This document shows, one piece after another, positions 1 to 8,170 of a stretch of 34,304 nt of DNA. The stretch spans positions 1 to 34,304 of the forward strand of contig JAFZAL010000142.1 in the NCBI GenBank assembly GCA_017557195.1, in the 5' to 3' direction. Under the pieces are notes generated by a model that worked only from the letters and a program-made list of their open reading frames with translations, was not told the origin of the DNA and searched no databases. The stretch is from Thermoguttaceae bacterium. GTDB taxonomy: Bacteria; Planctomycetota; Planctomycetia; Pirellulales; Thermoguttaceae. The translations under genes were made by a program, and so were the position numbers. How positions within the stretch are numbered: the first letter of the stretch is position 1; every line of letters begins with the position of its first letter.

Positions 1-1332
1 CAGCGCGTCGACGAAGTCCGCATTGTCGGATCGGTTCCCGACGAGGTAAACTCTGTCCCGCTTTGACCGCTGCGATTTAGGATTGAATTCAAGCTCGGTT
101 TGCAGCGGCGACCAGACCGGAATCGGAAGGACGGTCAGGACGCGTCCGGATACGAGACCCTGAATGGTTTGCAAATTGATTTCCAGCGGGTCGTCGTTGT
201 TGGACAAGTCCTGAACGAGAAAAATTGGAAAATTGTACGAACTGCGAATCTGCTGCATATACCCGGGAATAATTGTGACAGACTCGATAATCCGAATTAT
301 GTCCGTCAGCGGAATGGACAGCGTCAGCCCGAAGGCGACGGCGCATAAACAGTAATATAAATAGTCCTGTCCGACAATTCTCGTTCTCAGAGGGGACGTC
401 TGGCTTCCGGCGGTGATCAGGGCGATCTGTTCGCCCGGGTTCTGTTCGAGAATCGTTCCATGCACCTGGCTGTTCCCGCCCAGCCCGTAGGTCAAAACGG
501 GGCAGTGAATTCGTTGAATTGTGGAACCGGACAGGGGGGCGTCGCCGTTGAGAATGACGCAGCCGTCGAGCTGGTCGAGCAGTTTGACCCGGGATGCGGA
601 CTCGACCATTGAAGTCTGGCTGGAGTCGGTCAGCGCAACGCAGCCGGAATGAAACGGAATCCCGGCTACGTTCGATTTATCCAGCGCGGTTTGGGAAACT
701 TCCATCACAGCGCAATCGCATTCGTTTTGAACCATGCGAGAAAGCCAGTACGCGCTTTTCTTGGGGGCAAGCCCCGGCATGGCGGCGGGATGCGATTTGA
801 CGATTTCCGACATGAGCTGATACAGCTCGTCCAGCGACCGGGGCGATTTCGCCGTTTGGGTCGAATTGAAAATCGCGGCGCCGGACTCGGTCAAGACGCC
901 TGTTTTGTGCCCGGTTTGAGACAGCAGATTGGCGATAAGATAGCTGACGACTCGCCGCCCTCGTCCGCCGGCAACGCCGATAATCTGGATTTTTTTGCCG
1001 GGGGAATCGTACAGCGCCTGACAGATTTCCGCGTAGGCTGCGTGCGGGTTGTCGACGCGGCAGACGGGGATGTCCGCCAGACAGTCGCACGTATCGGAAA
1101 AGGCGAACTGATTGCGGACGATTACCGCCGCAGCTCCCTGTTTTCGAGCCAGTTCCACCCCGGACGGGTCGACGGACGGGTCTTCCATGGCCACGTAAAC
1201 CTCGCCGGATTCTATGCTTGAAGCGTTGTATCGACAGGACTTAATCCGAAAATCGGAACAGTTTTCAAACTGGGCGTTGGGAAACAGCTCTTTGGCGTAC
1301 AGGGGAGTTAGGGTTACGTTGGAAGTCAGCAT
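1..1332 (-). CDS. MurE-like Mur ligase family protein with degenerate P-loop (partial, runs off the left edge)
   Basis: The minus strand is open from ATG at 1332-1330 to base 1 (444 codons, no stop), so the C-terminus lies outside the window. The translation follows the MurE layout. An N-terminal substrate-domain segment (DFRIKSCRYNASSIESGEVY, about residues 27-46) resembles the MurE 'DSR...pGdlFvA' region. A central ATPase-like segment with MEVSQTALDKSNVAGIPF resembles 'MEVSSHaL...R..g..F'. A later segment GQDYLYYCLCAVAFGLTL followed by VTIIPGYMQQI resembles 'G.fNvyNalAA...vpGRme'. MurE adds the third peptide residue, usually diaminopimelate or lysine, to UDP-MurNAc-dipeptide in the cytoplasm. 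Here the expected GVTGTNGKT P-loop reads GVAGGRGRR (Lys replaced by Arg, Thr lost) and the TNLxxDHLDxH segment reads LTDSSQTSM. This looks like a non-catalytic or repurposed paralogue. Family assignment is fairly sure; activity is doubtful. Confidence 0.72.
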   Translation of the reverse strand, partial: MLTSNVTLTPLYAKELFPNAQFENCSDFRIKSCRYNASSIESGEVYVAMEDPSVDPSGVELARKQGAAAVIVRNQFAFSDTCDCLADIPVCRVDNPHAAYAEICQALYDSPGKKIQIIGVAGGRGRRVVSYLIANLLSQTGHKTGVLTESGAAIFNSTQTAKSPRSLDELYQLMSEIVKSHPAAMPGLAPKKSAYWLSRMVQNECDCAVMEVSQTALDKSNVAGIPFHSGCVALTDSSQTSMVESASRVKLLDQLDGCVILNGDAPLSGSTIQRIHCPVLTYGLGGNSQVHGTILEQNPGEQIALITAGSQTSPLRTRIVGQDYLYYCLCAVAFGLTLSIPLTDIIRIIESVTIIPGYMQQIRSSYNFPIFLVQDLSNNDDPLEINLQTIQGLVSGRVLTVLPIPVWSPLQTELEFNPKSQRSKRDRVYLVGNRSDNADFVDAL

Positions 1333-1342
1333 AATTAATTAT

Positions 1343-1370
1343 GAATTCGGAATGCGGAATTCGGAATTAT
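1343..1370. repeat. Heptamer tandem repeat (GAATTCG-type, 4 units)
   Basis: Four consecutive 7-mers read GAATTCG, GAATGCG, GAATTCG, GAATTAT. They lie just upstream of the MurE-like gene start. Other short-period repeats occur in intergenic DNA at 9685-9779, 10840-10937, 22797-22827 and 23197-23252. Confidence 0.7.
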
Positions 1371-1502
1371 TGAGGCTCTTGCGAGTAATTGTCAAGAGCG
1401 ATAGTAATCGAAAATCATTGGGAAATTGCTTTTCAATTTCCATAAAAATCTTATAGGAATTTATGTTCAGGTCGTCAAGAGCAGTTGTGAGGGGAGGGGA
1501 TA

Positions 1503-1529
1503 GGCGAGCCGGGGTGCGTTAGCCCCCGG
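1503..1529 (+). repeat. 27-nt dispersed palindromic repeat, copy A
   Basis: This 27-nt unit contains GGGGTGCGTTAGCCCC, a GC-rich hairpin. The same unit with one base different occurs inverted at 8113-8139 and direct at 31487-31513. All three copies are intergenic. Confidence 0.8.
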
Positions 1530-1693
1530 AAAAACCGCGCAGCGGTTCAATGTTTACAATCGTGGGGTGTAACCCGCCGAGGGCGTCATTATTAAAATCC
1601 CCGAAGGCGAATATCTACTCCCCATTCCCCATCTCCTAATCCCAAAACAAAGACATTTCCTCAAAAAAATTGCAAAAGTTTTCCTCTTATCCC

Positions 1694-1721
1694 TTGCAGG
1701 GAAAAATTTTTTGGTTACAAT
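1694..1721 (+). promoter_or_regulatory. Putative sigma-70-like promoter for the amino-acid ABC operon
   Basis: TTGCAG at 1694-1699 and TACAAT at 1716-1721 are separated by 16 nt and lie about 100 nt upstream of the start at 1822. It sits in a CCCTTG context seen before other putative promoters in this window. Assigned by eye only. Confidence 0.45.
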
Positions 1722-1821
1722 AGGAGTTTTAAGTGGGAGATGGAGAGTTTGCTCAGTTTACAGTAAAGCTCTAATCTCGTTTGGGTTTTTATTTTCCCCC
1801 CTAACCCCCTAAAATCAGGCA

Positions 1822-3435
1822 ATGAATAAGAAAACGCTGCTTTTTGCCGGTTTTGCGGTATGCGCGATCGTAACGATCGTCGGCATGCTATTTTTTTACG
1901 ACAAGCCCAAGCCCATCATTGAGTCGCTCGAACAGCTCAACAGTCCTGAATATACTGTTGCTGTTCAAATGGGCACCTCAGGAGTTCCTGCTGCTGAAGA
2001 GGTGTACCCTAATTCTAATATTAAACAAATAGAAAGCGACCTTGTTAGCAACTGCATGGAAGTTGTTTCTGGTAAAGTGGACGCTTTCCTGGCAGACCGC
2101 CCTACTCAAGAATGGTTTGCTGCTTCACATCCGGAAGTTGTTGTTTTACCGGACGATGCGGCTGAAGGACATCTGGTTATTGGAGCCGCGAAAGGAAGAG
2201 AAGCTCTTATTGAAAAAGTCAACGAATTTATTCGTCAAATCCGAGCAGACGGCACCTACGACGCCATGTACAAACGTTGGCTCTTGACGCCTGATCCCGT
2301 TCTGCCAGACGATCTTCCCAAACCCGAGAATCCAACGGAAACGCTCAAAGTCGTTACCGAAGGAATCAACCCGCCTCTGACATACGTTAAAGACGGCAAG
2401 TTAACAGGTTACGATATCGAATTCGCATTGCGCTTTGCAGCGTTTGCCAACGTAAACGTTGAATTTCAGGATATGAGTTGGGACGCGATGATTCTTGCTA
2501 CCCAGCAAGGACAATTCGATTTAATGGTCTCGGAACTCGACAAGACGCCGGAAAACGCTGAAACGATGTGTTTGTCTGACGACTACTTGAACTCTGGGCT
2601 GTCGGTTATGATTCTTCGCACTCGATGCGCTCAACCGATTTTAGATCGTCTGAAAGCAGAAAATAAGGATAATAACTCAAATGCCGAGGTAAAAAAGGAA
2701 AGAACTTTCTTACAAAAAATTGCTCACAGTTTTTATCAAAACCTCGTTTACGAGTGCCGCTGGAAGATTATTCTCAGCGGTTTCGGCGTAACGATGCTTA
2801 TTACCGTCTGTTCGCTGATTTTAGGCACATTATTGGGATTCCTCCTGTGCATGGTTAGAAGAAGCCATAACGCTTTCGGAGTGATTTGCGCCAAGATTCT
2901 GATTCGATTCATTCAGGGCACCCCGTTGATGGTTTTGTTGATGCTCATGTACTATGGAATCTTCTCAGGCGTTAGAATTTTATCCAATCCAATGCACGAC
3001 GCGATACTAATTGCGATTTTCGCCTTCTCCGTCAACCTGGCGGTTTACTTTGCGGAATCGCTCCGCGGCGGTCTGGAAGGCATCGACCCCGGTCAGCTGG
3101 AAGCGGCGTCTGCTATGGGATTTACTCGATTTGAACGATTCCGATATATCAAGTTCCCCCAGCTGGTTCAGATTATCATGCCCGTTTACAAAGGCGAAAT
3201 CGTCTCCCTGTTGAAGGAAACGGCTATCGTCGGTTACATCTCCATTCAGGACTTGACCCGAGCGGGCGTTATTATTCGTTCGTTGACTTACGAACCGTTC
3301 TTCCCGCTGGTTTTGACGGCTGTCATTTATTTGGTCGTCGCCTATACGTTGATATTCTTACTGACGTTTATTGAACATAAAACAGACCCCAAACTGCGTC
3401 CGCGCGTACTGAAAGGAGTGGTTGAGCAAGAATGA
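1822..3435 (+). CDS. Amino-acid ABC transporter: substrate-binding lobes in swapped order fused to permease
   Basis: Predicted inner-membrane importer subunit of the polar amino acid (His/Gln/Glu/Arg) class. Residues 5-26 are a hydrophobic anchor. Residues about 35-155 resemble the second half of a HisJ/GlnH-type binding protein (MGTSG, then GKVDAFLADRP, then IRADGTYDAMYKRW). Residues about 172-268 resemble the first half (LKVVTEGINPPLTYVKDGKL, GYDIEFALRFAA, GQFDLMVSELDKTPENAE). Residues about 305-525 are a permease with several membrane helices and the EAA loop at 427-429 (EAASAMGF). The usual lobe order is therefore reversed. An in-frame TAA at 1810-1812 excludes an upstream extension, so a first lobe is not missing by start-site choice. 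It overlaps the ATPase gene by 4 nt (ATGA), indicating translational coupling. No clear Shine-Dalgarno. Substrate is not determinable. Confidence 0.88.
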   Translation: MNKKTLLFAGFAVCAIVTIVGMLFFYDKPKPIIESLEQLNSPEYTVAVQMGTSGVPAAEEVYPNSNIKQIESDLVSNCMEVVSGKVDAFLADRPTQEWFAASHPEVVVLPDDAAEGHLVIGAAKGREALIEKVNEFIRQIRADGTYDAMYKRWLLTPDPVLPDDLPKPENPTETLKVVTEGINPPLTYVKDGKLTGYDIEFALRFAAFANVNVEFQDMSWDAMILATQQGQFDLMVSELDKTPENAETMCLSDDYLNSGLSVMILRTRCAQPILDRLKAENKDNNSNAEVKKERTFLQKIAHSFYQNLVYECRWKIILSGFGVTMLITVCSLILGTLLGFLLCMVRRSHNAFGVICAKILIRFIQGTPLMVLLMLMYYGIFSGVRILSNPMHDAILIAIFAFSVNLAVYFAESLRGGLEGIDPGQLEAASAMGFTRFERFRYIKFPQLVQIIMPVYKGEIVSLLKETAIVGYISIQDLTRAGVIIRSLTYEPFFPLVLTAVIYLVVAYTLIFLLTFIEHKTDPKLRPRVLKGVVEQE

Positions 3436-4547
3436 GCGTTTCAGAAAACTCCCCCGCTATTATCAGTGTTAAACACCTGAAAAAGTCGTTTGGAAATTTG
3501 GACGTTCTGACCGACGTCAACGCTGAAATCAAAAAGGGCGAAGTCATTTCGGTTATCGGACCGTCCGGGACTGGCAAAAGCACGTTCCTGCGTTGCCTCA
3601 ACCTGCTGGAAACGCCGGATTCCGGCGAAATCCTTATTGACGGCGAAAACCTGCTCGCGCCCACGACGGACATTAATCTGCTCCGTCAGAAGATCGGCAT
3701 GGTGTTCCAGTCGTTCAACCTGTTTTCGCACCTGATGGTTGTCGAAAACGTCATGCTCGGCCCCATTAAACTCAAAGGGATGGGGCGTCAGGAAGCGTAC
3801 GACCTGGCGATGGAACATCTGGCTCAGGTTGGTTTGGCAAGCAAGGCGAAAGCGTACCCGGACGAAATCTCCGGCGGACAGAAGCAGCGCGTCGCCATCG
3901 CCAGAACGCTTGCCATGAAGCCCGAAATTATCCTCTTTGACGAGCCGACTTCCGCGCTCGACCCGACGATGATTTCCGAAGTGTTGGGCGTTATTCGCCG
4001 CCTGGCGGAAGTAGGGCAAACGTTGATGATTGTTACGCACGAAATGCGATTCGCTCACGACGTTTCCACACGCGTCTTTTACATGGACGAGGGCGTCATT
4101 TACGAAGAGGGAACGCCGGAACAGGTCTTCGACCACCCGACTCGCGAAAAGACGCACGATTTCGTCAACAAGATTCGTTCGCTCGACGTCGTCATGGACA
4201 ACGAAAACAACGACCTGTTCGAGTTCAATACGCGTCTGTGCGAATTCTGCCGGCATCACTTTATCGAAAACCGATTCCTCGAAGCGATTCAGTATATTAC
4301 AGAAGAACTTGTTCGTAAATACATCTTCTGCGATTTCGAGAACCGCCTTGATCTCAAGATGTCGATTGACTATTCCGAACTGACGAATGAAGTCGACTTT
4401 ACGATTTGTTACAAAGGCGAGGAAAAAGACTACATGAAAAACCCGGATCCGGACGAAGACGCCGGTCTGATCAAACTGCCGACGTATATCAACCATTACT
4501 CGTACAAATACGAAAACGGCGAAAACGTCGTCATGATTGACGTCTGA
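3432..4547 (+). CDS. Amino-acid ABC transporter ATP-binding protein with extra C-terminal domain
   Basis: Cytoplasmic ATPase of the GlnQ/HisP family that powers the adjoining permease. Visible motifs are Walker A GPSGTGKST (43-51), the signature ISGGQKQR (from residue 146) and Walker B ILFDEPTSALDP, followed by the H-loop in VTHEM. The family is normally about 240-250 residues; this one has 371. The added tail (about 250-371) begins NNDLFEFNTRLCEF and contains ITEELVRKYIF and, near the end, DEDAGLIKLPTYINHYSYKY then GENVVMI. That pattern resembles a degenerate RsbW/SpoIIAB-type HATPase fold (E-box, then G-box, then Y...gxNxxxm), with the catalytic Asn apparently lost. The tail assignment is tentative; the ABC core is certain. 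Confidence 0.93.
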   Translation: MSVSENSPAIISVKHLKKSFGNLDVLTDVNAEIKKGEVISVIGPSGTGKSTFLRCLNLLETPDSGEILIDGENLLAPTTDINLLRQKIGMVFQSFNLFSHLMVVENVMLGPIKLKGMGRQEAYDLAMEHLAQVGLASKAKAYPDEISGGQKQRVAIARTLAMKPEIILFDEPTSALDPTMISEVLGVIRRLAEVGQTLMIVTHEMRFAHDVSTRVFYMDEGVIYEEGTPEQVFDHPTREKTHDFVNKIRSLDVVMDNENNDLFEFNTRLCEFCRHHFIENRFLEAIQYITEELVRKYIFCDFENRLDLKMSIDYSELTNEVDFTICYKGEEKDYMKNPDPDEDAGLIKLPTYINHYSYKYENGENVVMIDV

Positions 4548-4573
4548 TTGGAATTTGGGAGTATTAGCAGTTG

Positions 4574-4604
4574 CGCAAGCGAGACGCCATGTCTTTCGCT
4601 TGCG
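4574..4604. terminator. Hairpin downstream of the amino-acid ABC operon
   Basis: CGCAAGCG (4574-4581) pairs with CGCTTGCG (4597-4604). There is no T-tract directly after, so it may be a weak terminator or an RNA-stabilising structure. The same CGCAAGCG core recurs in hairpins at 7957-8008 and 31772-31805. Confidence 0.35.
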
Positions 4605-4770
4605 TCAATTGCGAATGCATTATTGCGTCAGCGAATCTTTCCTTTTTTTAAAATCTGAAAACTTTCTCATATTTAATGACGTTTCATTTCTCTATGACGC
4701 CATTTAAACTGAAACTGTAAAAATTTGCAAATTATCTGCAAAATATTTTCAAAAAAATCTTTTATCCCCC

Positions 4771-4799
4771 TTGTAAATCTTTTTGGGATGATTTATAAT
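4771..4799 (+). promoter_or_regulatory. Sigma-70-like promoter of the nikMN-larC operon
   Basis: TTGTAA (4771-4776) and TATAAT (4794-4799) are spaced by 17 nt. The start codon at 4854 follows a clear AAGGAG Shine-Dalgarno (4842-4847), one of the few in this window. No riboswitch-like or operator-like structure was evident between the promoter and the gene. Confidence 0.65.
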
Positions 4800-4853
4800 A
4801 AAATATAATGTAAAAAACTACTTTCCAATTCACATTAACAACAAGGAGACAAC

Positions 4854-5666
4854 ATGCATATTCCCCCCGAAATGTTAACCGGTCCGATTTGCCCCGTAAC
4901 CGCAACTGTTGCTGGTATTACGCTCGCTGCCGCGGCAGGCTTGGCGTATAAACGTCGTATTGACTCCATTATCGAGGCTTCAAAAGAAGTTACAGGCGAC
5001 GAGCTTCGCAAGACGGCTTACAGCTCAATCAAACAGGGCGCATTGAAATTCCTGGGCGTTACCGCGATTGTTTTCGCCCTTCAAGCTCTCAACTTCCCGA
5101 TTTGGCAAGGCATTTCCGGGCACTTTATCGGCGGCGTTTTGGCGGCGGCGATTCTGGGAATTCCCGGCGGCATTATCAGCATGGCAACCGTGCTTACGAT
5201 TCAAGCTGTCTTCTTTGGAGACGGCGGCATTGACGCCCTCGGCGCGAACATTATCAACATGGCTATCGTTGGCGCGGGCATTGGCGGTCTGATTCGCATT
5301 GGACTCAATAAACTCGGAACAAACAATCTCGTTTCGACTGGTATCGCTGCGTTCTGCGGTCTGGTTCTGGCTGTTCTTACTCTGGACGCCGAACTGGCGA
5401 TTTGCGGAAAAGGAACTATGGACGTCTTCAAGGCTCTCATGTTCGCTCATCTGCCGTTGGCTGTGATTGAAGCGTTCATCGCCGCTGGTCTGTACGCCAT
5501 TCTGACCGGAGAACTTCGTCAGCCGTCACTGCGATTTTCCGTCGCCGCAGCCGTCGTTGTTTTGATTATTGCAGCGTTTCTGCTCTTTGTCTTCCCCGGC
5601 GCCAGCGAACTGCCTGACGGCTTGGAATGGACGATTGAACAGTGCAATTTGATGTCCAGTTTATAA
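4854..5666 (+). CDS. nikMN: Nickel/cobalt ECF-type transporter permease, NikM-NikN (CbiM-PDGLE) fusion
   Basis: Membrane substrate-binding component of an energy-coupling-factor importer for Ni or Co. It starts MHIP, the family's metal-site N-terminus with His2. It has the conserved ISGHFIGG segment with His90, FGDGGIDALGAN (121-132) and about six hydrophobic helices. After residue 225 there is one more helix and then FPGASELPDGLEW (247-259), the PDGLE signature of the small NikN/CbiN-like subunit, so M and N are one polypeptide. NikMN rather than CbiMN is favoured because of the PDGLE motif and because larC, a nickel-cofactor gene, follows after 23 nt. The T-component and ATPases needed to complete the transporter are not in the window. 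Strong promoter and Shine-Dalgarno upstream. Confidence 0.88.
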   Translation: MHIPPEMLTGPICPVTATVAGITLAAAAGLAYKRRIDSIIEASKEVTGDELRKTAYSSIKQGALKFLGVTAIVFALQALNFPIWQGISGHFIGGVLAAAILGIPGGIISMATVLTIQAVFFGDGGIDALGANIINMAIVGAGIGGLIRIGLNKLGTNNLVSTGIAAFCGLVLAVLTLDAELAICGKGTMDVFKALMFAHLPLAVIEAFIAAGLYAILTGELRQPSLRFSVAAAVVVLIIAAFLLFVFPGASELPDGLEWTIEQCNLMSSL

Positions 5667-5689
5667 ACTGAATTTACCGAGAGTTTGCC

Positions 5690-6919
5690 ATGAAAGCAGC
5701 CTGGTTCGACTGTCATTCCGGAATTAGCGGCGATATGACGCTTGGCGCCTTGCTCGACGCGGGCGTTCCCATCGACGTCATACGCTCCGCCGTTCAAGCC
5801 GTCCTGCCGTCCATTGCCATAGACGCTCAAAGCGTTATGCGTCATGGATTCCGTGCAACACAGGCGTTCGTCGATGAACATTACGAATTTCATGAGCACG
5901 AACATCATGACCATGTCGACCACGCTCATCATGAACACGCTCATCATCACGCTCATTGCCATCGAACCATGGCGGATATTTGCGCGATGGTCTTAAACGC
6001 CGCCGGACTGACGGACAAAGTCAAAACGGAAGTCATCGGCGTTTTTGAACTCATTGCTCAGGCGGAAGCGCGAGCGCATGGCTGCGAAGTCGAACAGGTT
6101 CATTTTCACGAAGTCGGCGCGGCGGACTCCATCGCAGACATTGTCGGCGCTGTTACAGGTTTGAACTGGCTGGGCGTGGAAGCCGTCTACGCTTCTGCCG
6201 TCCCGACGGGCTGCGGCACGATTAAAATCGCTCATGGCGAGGTTTCCGTACCCGCTCCCGCAACGGCGCAGCTTTTAACCGGCGTCCCGTTGGCGCCGTC
6301 AGACGTCCCGTTTGAGTTGACCACTCCCACCGGAGCAGGGCTTCTCAAATACTACGTCAAAAGCTTTGGGCAAATGCCGCCTATGACGATTGACAAAATC
6401 GGCGTTGGCGCCGGCGGTAGAGATCTGCCGCAGCAAGCCAACACGCTTCGGCTGGTTTTGGGAGAACTGTCAGACGCGCCTTCTCAATCTCAGGACGATT
6501 CCGTCTGGCAAATCGAAACCAATATAGACGACATGCCCGGCGAGTTGATTGGGCGCGCCGTCGAAGAACTCTGGAAGCTCAATCCGTTGGACGTTTGGAC
6601 AACGGCTGTCAACATGAAAAAACAGCGTCCCGGCGTTGTCGTGTCGGTTCTGTGCCGAGAAGACCAAATCAAAGCGGTCGAGTCGGCTCTGTTTACTCAC
6701 ACAACCACCTTGGGCGTCAGAAAATGGAAAGTTGAACGAACCGTGTTAAAGCGGGAATCGTGTCAAATTCGGCTGGATAACGGTCAAACTGTAACAGGTA
6801 AAAGCGTAATCCTGCCAGACGGCTCGCAGAGAATCGTTCCGGAATACGAAGACGTCTGCCGAATCGCTCAGGAGTTGGGCGTTCCTGTTTTGGACGTTTA
6901 TCGAATGGCGCAAAAATAA
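5690..6919 (+). CDS. larC: LarC, nickel-pincer cofactor (NPN) biosynthesis nickel insertase
   Basis: LarC inserts Ni into the pyridinium bis-thiocarboxylate mononucleotide to make the nickel-pincer cofactor used by LarA-type racemases and epimerases. Family marks are the N-terminus WFDCHSGISGDMTLGALLDA, VHFHEVGAADSIADIVGA in the middle and the later segment NIDDMPGELIGRA. Residues 64-91 hold 15 histidines in 28 positions, a nickel-binding stretch typical of the family. In Lactiplantibacillus plantarum LarC is made from two frames by programmed frameshifting; here it is one uninterrupted 409-codon frame. It is 23 nt after nikMN and 33 nt before the DUF362 gene, consistent with one operon. larA, larB and larE are absent from this window. 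Confidence 0.9.
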   Translation: MKAAWFDCHSGISGDMTLGALLDAGVPIDVIRSAVQAVLPSIAIDAQSVMRHGFRATQAFVDEHYEFHEHEHHDHVDHAHHEHAHHHAHCHRTMADICAMVLNAAGLTDKVKTEVIGVFELIAQAEARAHGCEVEQVHFHEVGAADSIADIVGAVTGLNWLGVEAVYASAVPTGCGTIKIAHGEVSVPAPATAQLLTGVPLAPSDVPFELTTPTGAGLLKYYVKSFGQMPPMTIDKIGVGAGGRDLPQQANTLRLVLGELSDAPSQSQDDSVWQIETNIDDMPGELIGRAVEELWKLNPLDVWTTAVNMKKQRPGVVVSVLCREDQIKAVESALFTHTTTLGVRKWKVERTVLKRESCQIRLDNGQTVTGKSVILPDGSQRIVPEYEDVCRIAQELGVPVLDVYRMAQK

Positions 6920-6952
6920 GTTACGTTTCACCCTTTAGACCTTAAAAGTATT

Positions 6953-7906
6953 ATGACAAACATTACTCGAAAAGAATTTTTACAGACGCTTGCCGCCGCT
7001 GGAACCGCCGCGGCTTTTTCCTCCGTCGGCGCGGTTGACCTGATGGCTCAAAGCGCTGCTGCAAACGGAGCTTATAACCTGGTTGCCGTCATGGGCGGCG
7101 AGCCGGACGTTATGTTCAATATGGCTATCGAACAGATGGGCGGAATGAAGCGCTTCGTCAAACCCGGCATGAAAGTTACCATCAAGCCGAATATTGGCTG
7201 GGACAAGACGCCGGAATTGTCAGCTAACACCAACCCGATTCTCGTTTCTGCGATTATCAAAGCGTGCTGGGCGGCGGGCGCAAAAGAAATCACCATTTTT
7301 GACCACACTTGTGACGAATGGCGCCGCTGCTATCAGTCCAGCGGAATTGAAGAAGCCGCCAAAAAGCTTGGCGCGAAAGTCGTTCCCGGCAACGAACCGG
7401 AATACTATCGCGAAATTCAGCTGCCGCGCGCCAAAAATATGAAAACCGCCATGGTTCATCAGGCGATTCTCGATTCAGACGTCTGGATCAACTGCCCGGT
7501 TATGAAAAACCATTCCGGCGCCCGCATGACGCTGTGCATGAAAAACCACATGGGCATCGTTCTCGACAGACGTTACATGCACACTCACGACCTTCAGCAA
7601 ACCATTGCCGACATCTGCACGCTTAAACCCGCCGCCGTTTTGAACATTGTCGACGCCTATCGCGCCATGCTCACCAACGGTCCGCGCGGACGTTCAGAAG
7701 CGGACGTCGTCAACCCCAAAGCCCTGATTATGGGTACAGACATCGTCGCTGTCGATACGCTGGCAACCAAGTTCTTCGGACAGTATATCAACATGCCGCT
7801 TAACGAAGTCGGACATCTTGCCAACGGCGAAGCTCTCGGTCTGGGAACGATGAATCCTGACCCCGCGTCCATCAAGAGAATCAATCTCAAGCGCAGAACG
7901 AATTAA
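6953..7906 (+). CDS. Exported DUF362 domain protein
   Basis: The N-terminus ITRKEFLQTLAAAGTAAAFS resembles a Tat signal in which the twin arginine is RK, followed by a hydrophobic stretch and an A-Q cleavage-like site near residue 32. The rest matches DUF362: VTIKPNIGWDKTPELSANTN, then ITIFDHTCDEW, then NCPVMKNHSGARMTLCMKNH and MGTDIVAVDTLATKFFG near the C-terminus. The biochemical function of the family is not established. No ferredoxin-type CxxCxxC cluster is visible, unlike some DUF362 proteins. It is the last gene of the apparent nikMN-larC transcription unit and is followed by a strong terminator. A link to nickel metabolism is inferred from position only. Confidence 0.85.
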   Translation: MTNITRKEFLQTLAAAGTAAAFSSVGAVDLMAQSAAANGAYNLVAVMGGEPDVMFNMAIEQMGGMKRFVKPGMKVTIKPNIGWDKTPELSANTNPILVSAIIKACWAAGAKEITIFDHTCDEWRRCYQSSGIEEAAKKLGAKVVPGNEPEYYREIQLPRAKNMKTAMVHQAILDSDVWINCPVMKNHSGARMTLCMKNHMGIVLDRRYMHTHDLQQTIADICTLKPAAVLNIVDAYRAMLTNGPRGRSEADVVNPKALIMGTDIVAVDTLATKFFGQYINMPLNEVGHLANGEALGLGTMNPDPASIKRINLKRRTN

Positions 7907-7925
7907 TTCAACGCTTGTCAGCAAA

Positions 7926-7949
7926 GGGCGCCGCTTTCAGTTCGCGCCC
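7926..7949. other. Small hairpin after the DUF362 gene
   Basis: GGGCGC (7926-7931) pairs with GCGCCC (7944-7949). It immediately precedes the stronger terminator at 7957-8015 and may be part of the same 3'-end structure. Confidence 0.4.
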
Positions 7950-7956
7950 GCTAATC

Positions 7957-8015
7957 GCTTGCGTCAGGGAATGCGGAGCTAATTGACTCTGCTTTCCCCG
8001 GCGCAAGCTTTTTTT
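7957..8015 (+). terminator. Rho-independent terminator of the nikMN-larC-DUF362 operon
   Basis: GCTTGCG (7957-7963) pairs with CGCAAGC (8002-8008). An inner stem GGGAATGCGGAG pairs imperfectly with CTCTGCTTTCCC around the loop CTAATTGA. A run of seven T (8009-8015) follows directly. Stem plus T-run is the classical intrinsic terminator form. Confidence 0.8.
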
Positions 8016-8112
8016 GTTTTCTATTCATTTGCTTGAATTCTTTTTGAATTATCTTGTCCCCGGGGGTTGCTTTTTGTTTCTGATTAGGATAAACTAATTT
8101 ATATGAGATTTT

Positions 8113-8139
8113 CCGGGGGCTTACGCACCCCGGCTCGCC
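8113..8139 (-). repeat. 27-nt dispersed palindromic repeat, copy B (inverted)
   Basis: Reverse complement of the unit at 1503-1529 and 31487-31513; identical to the 31487 copy. It lies 32 nt upstream of the xylanase start, so it falls in that gene's leader or promoter region. Confidence 0.8.
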
Positions 8140-8170
8140 TATCACTATACCCTATTCCCTAAAACCCACC

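Noticed and set aside
649..1221. 190-codon plus-strand frame
   Set aside because: Antisense to the MurE-like gene, no recognisable family, Arg/Gly-rich shadow composition.
3441..4496. 351-codon minus-strand frame
   Set aside because: Exactly antisense to the ABC ATPase gene with unmistakable motifs on the plus strand.
4548..4853. Riboswitch (cobalamin or NiCo type) before nikMN
   Set aside because: No family motifs; only one simple hairpin and a sigma-70-like promoter were visible.
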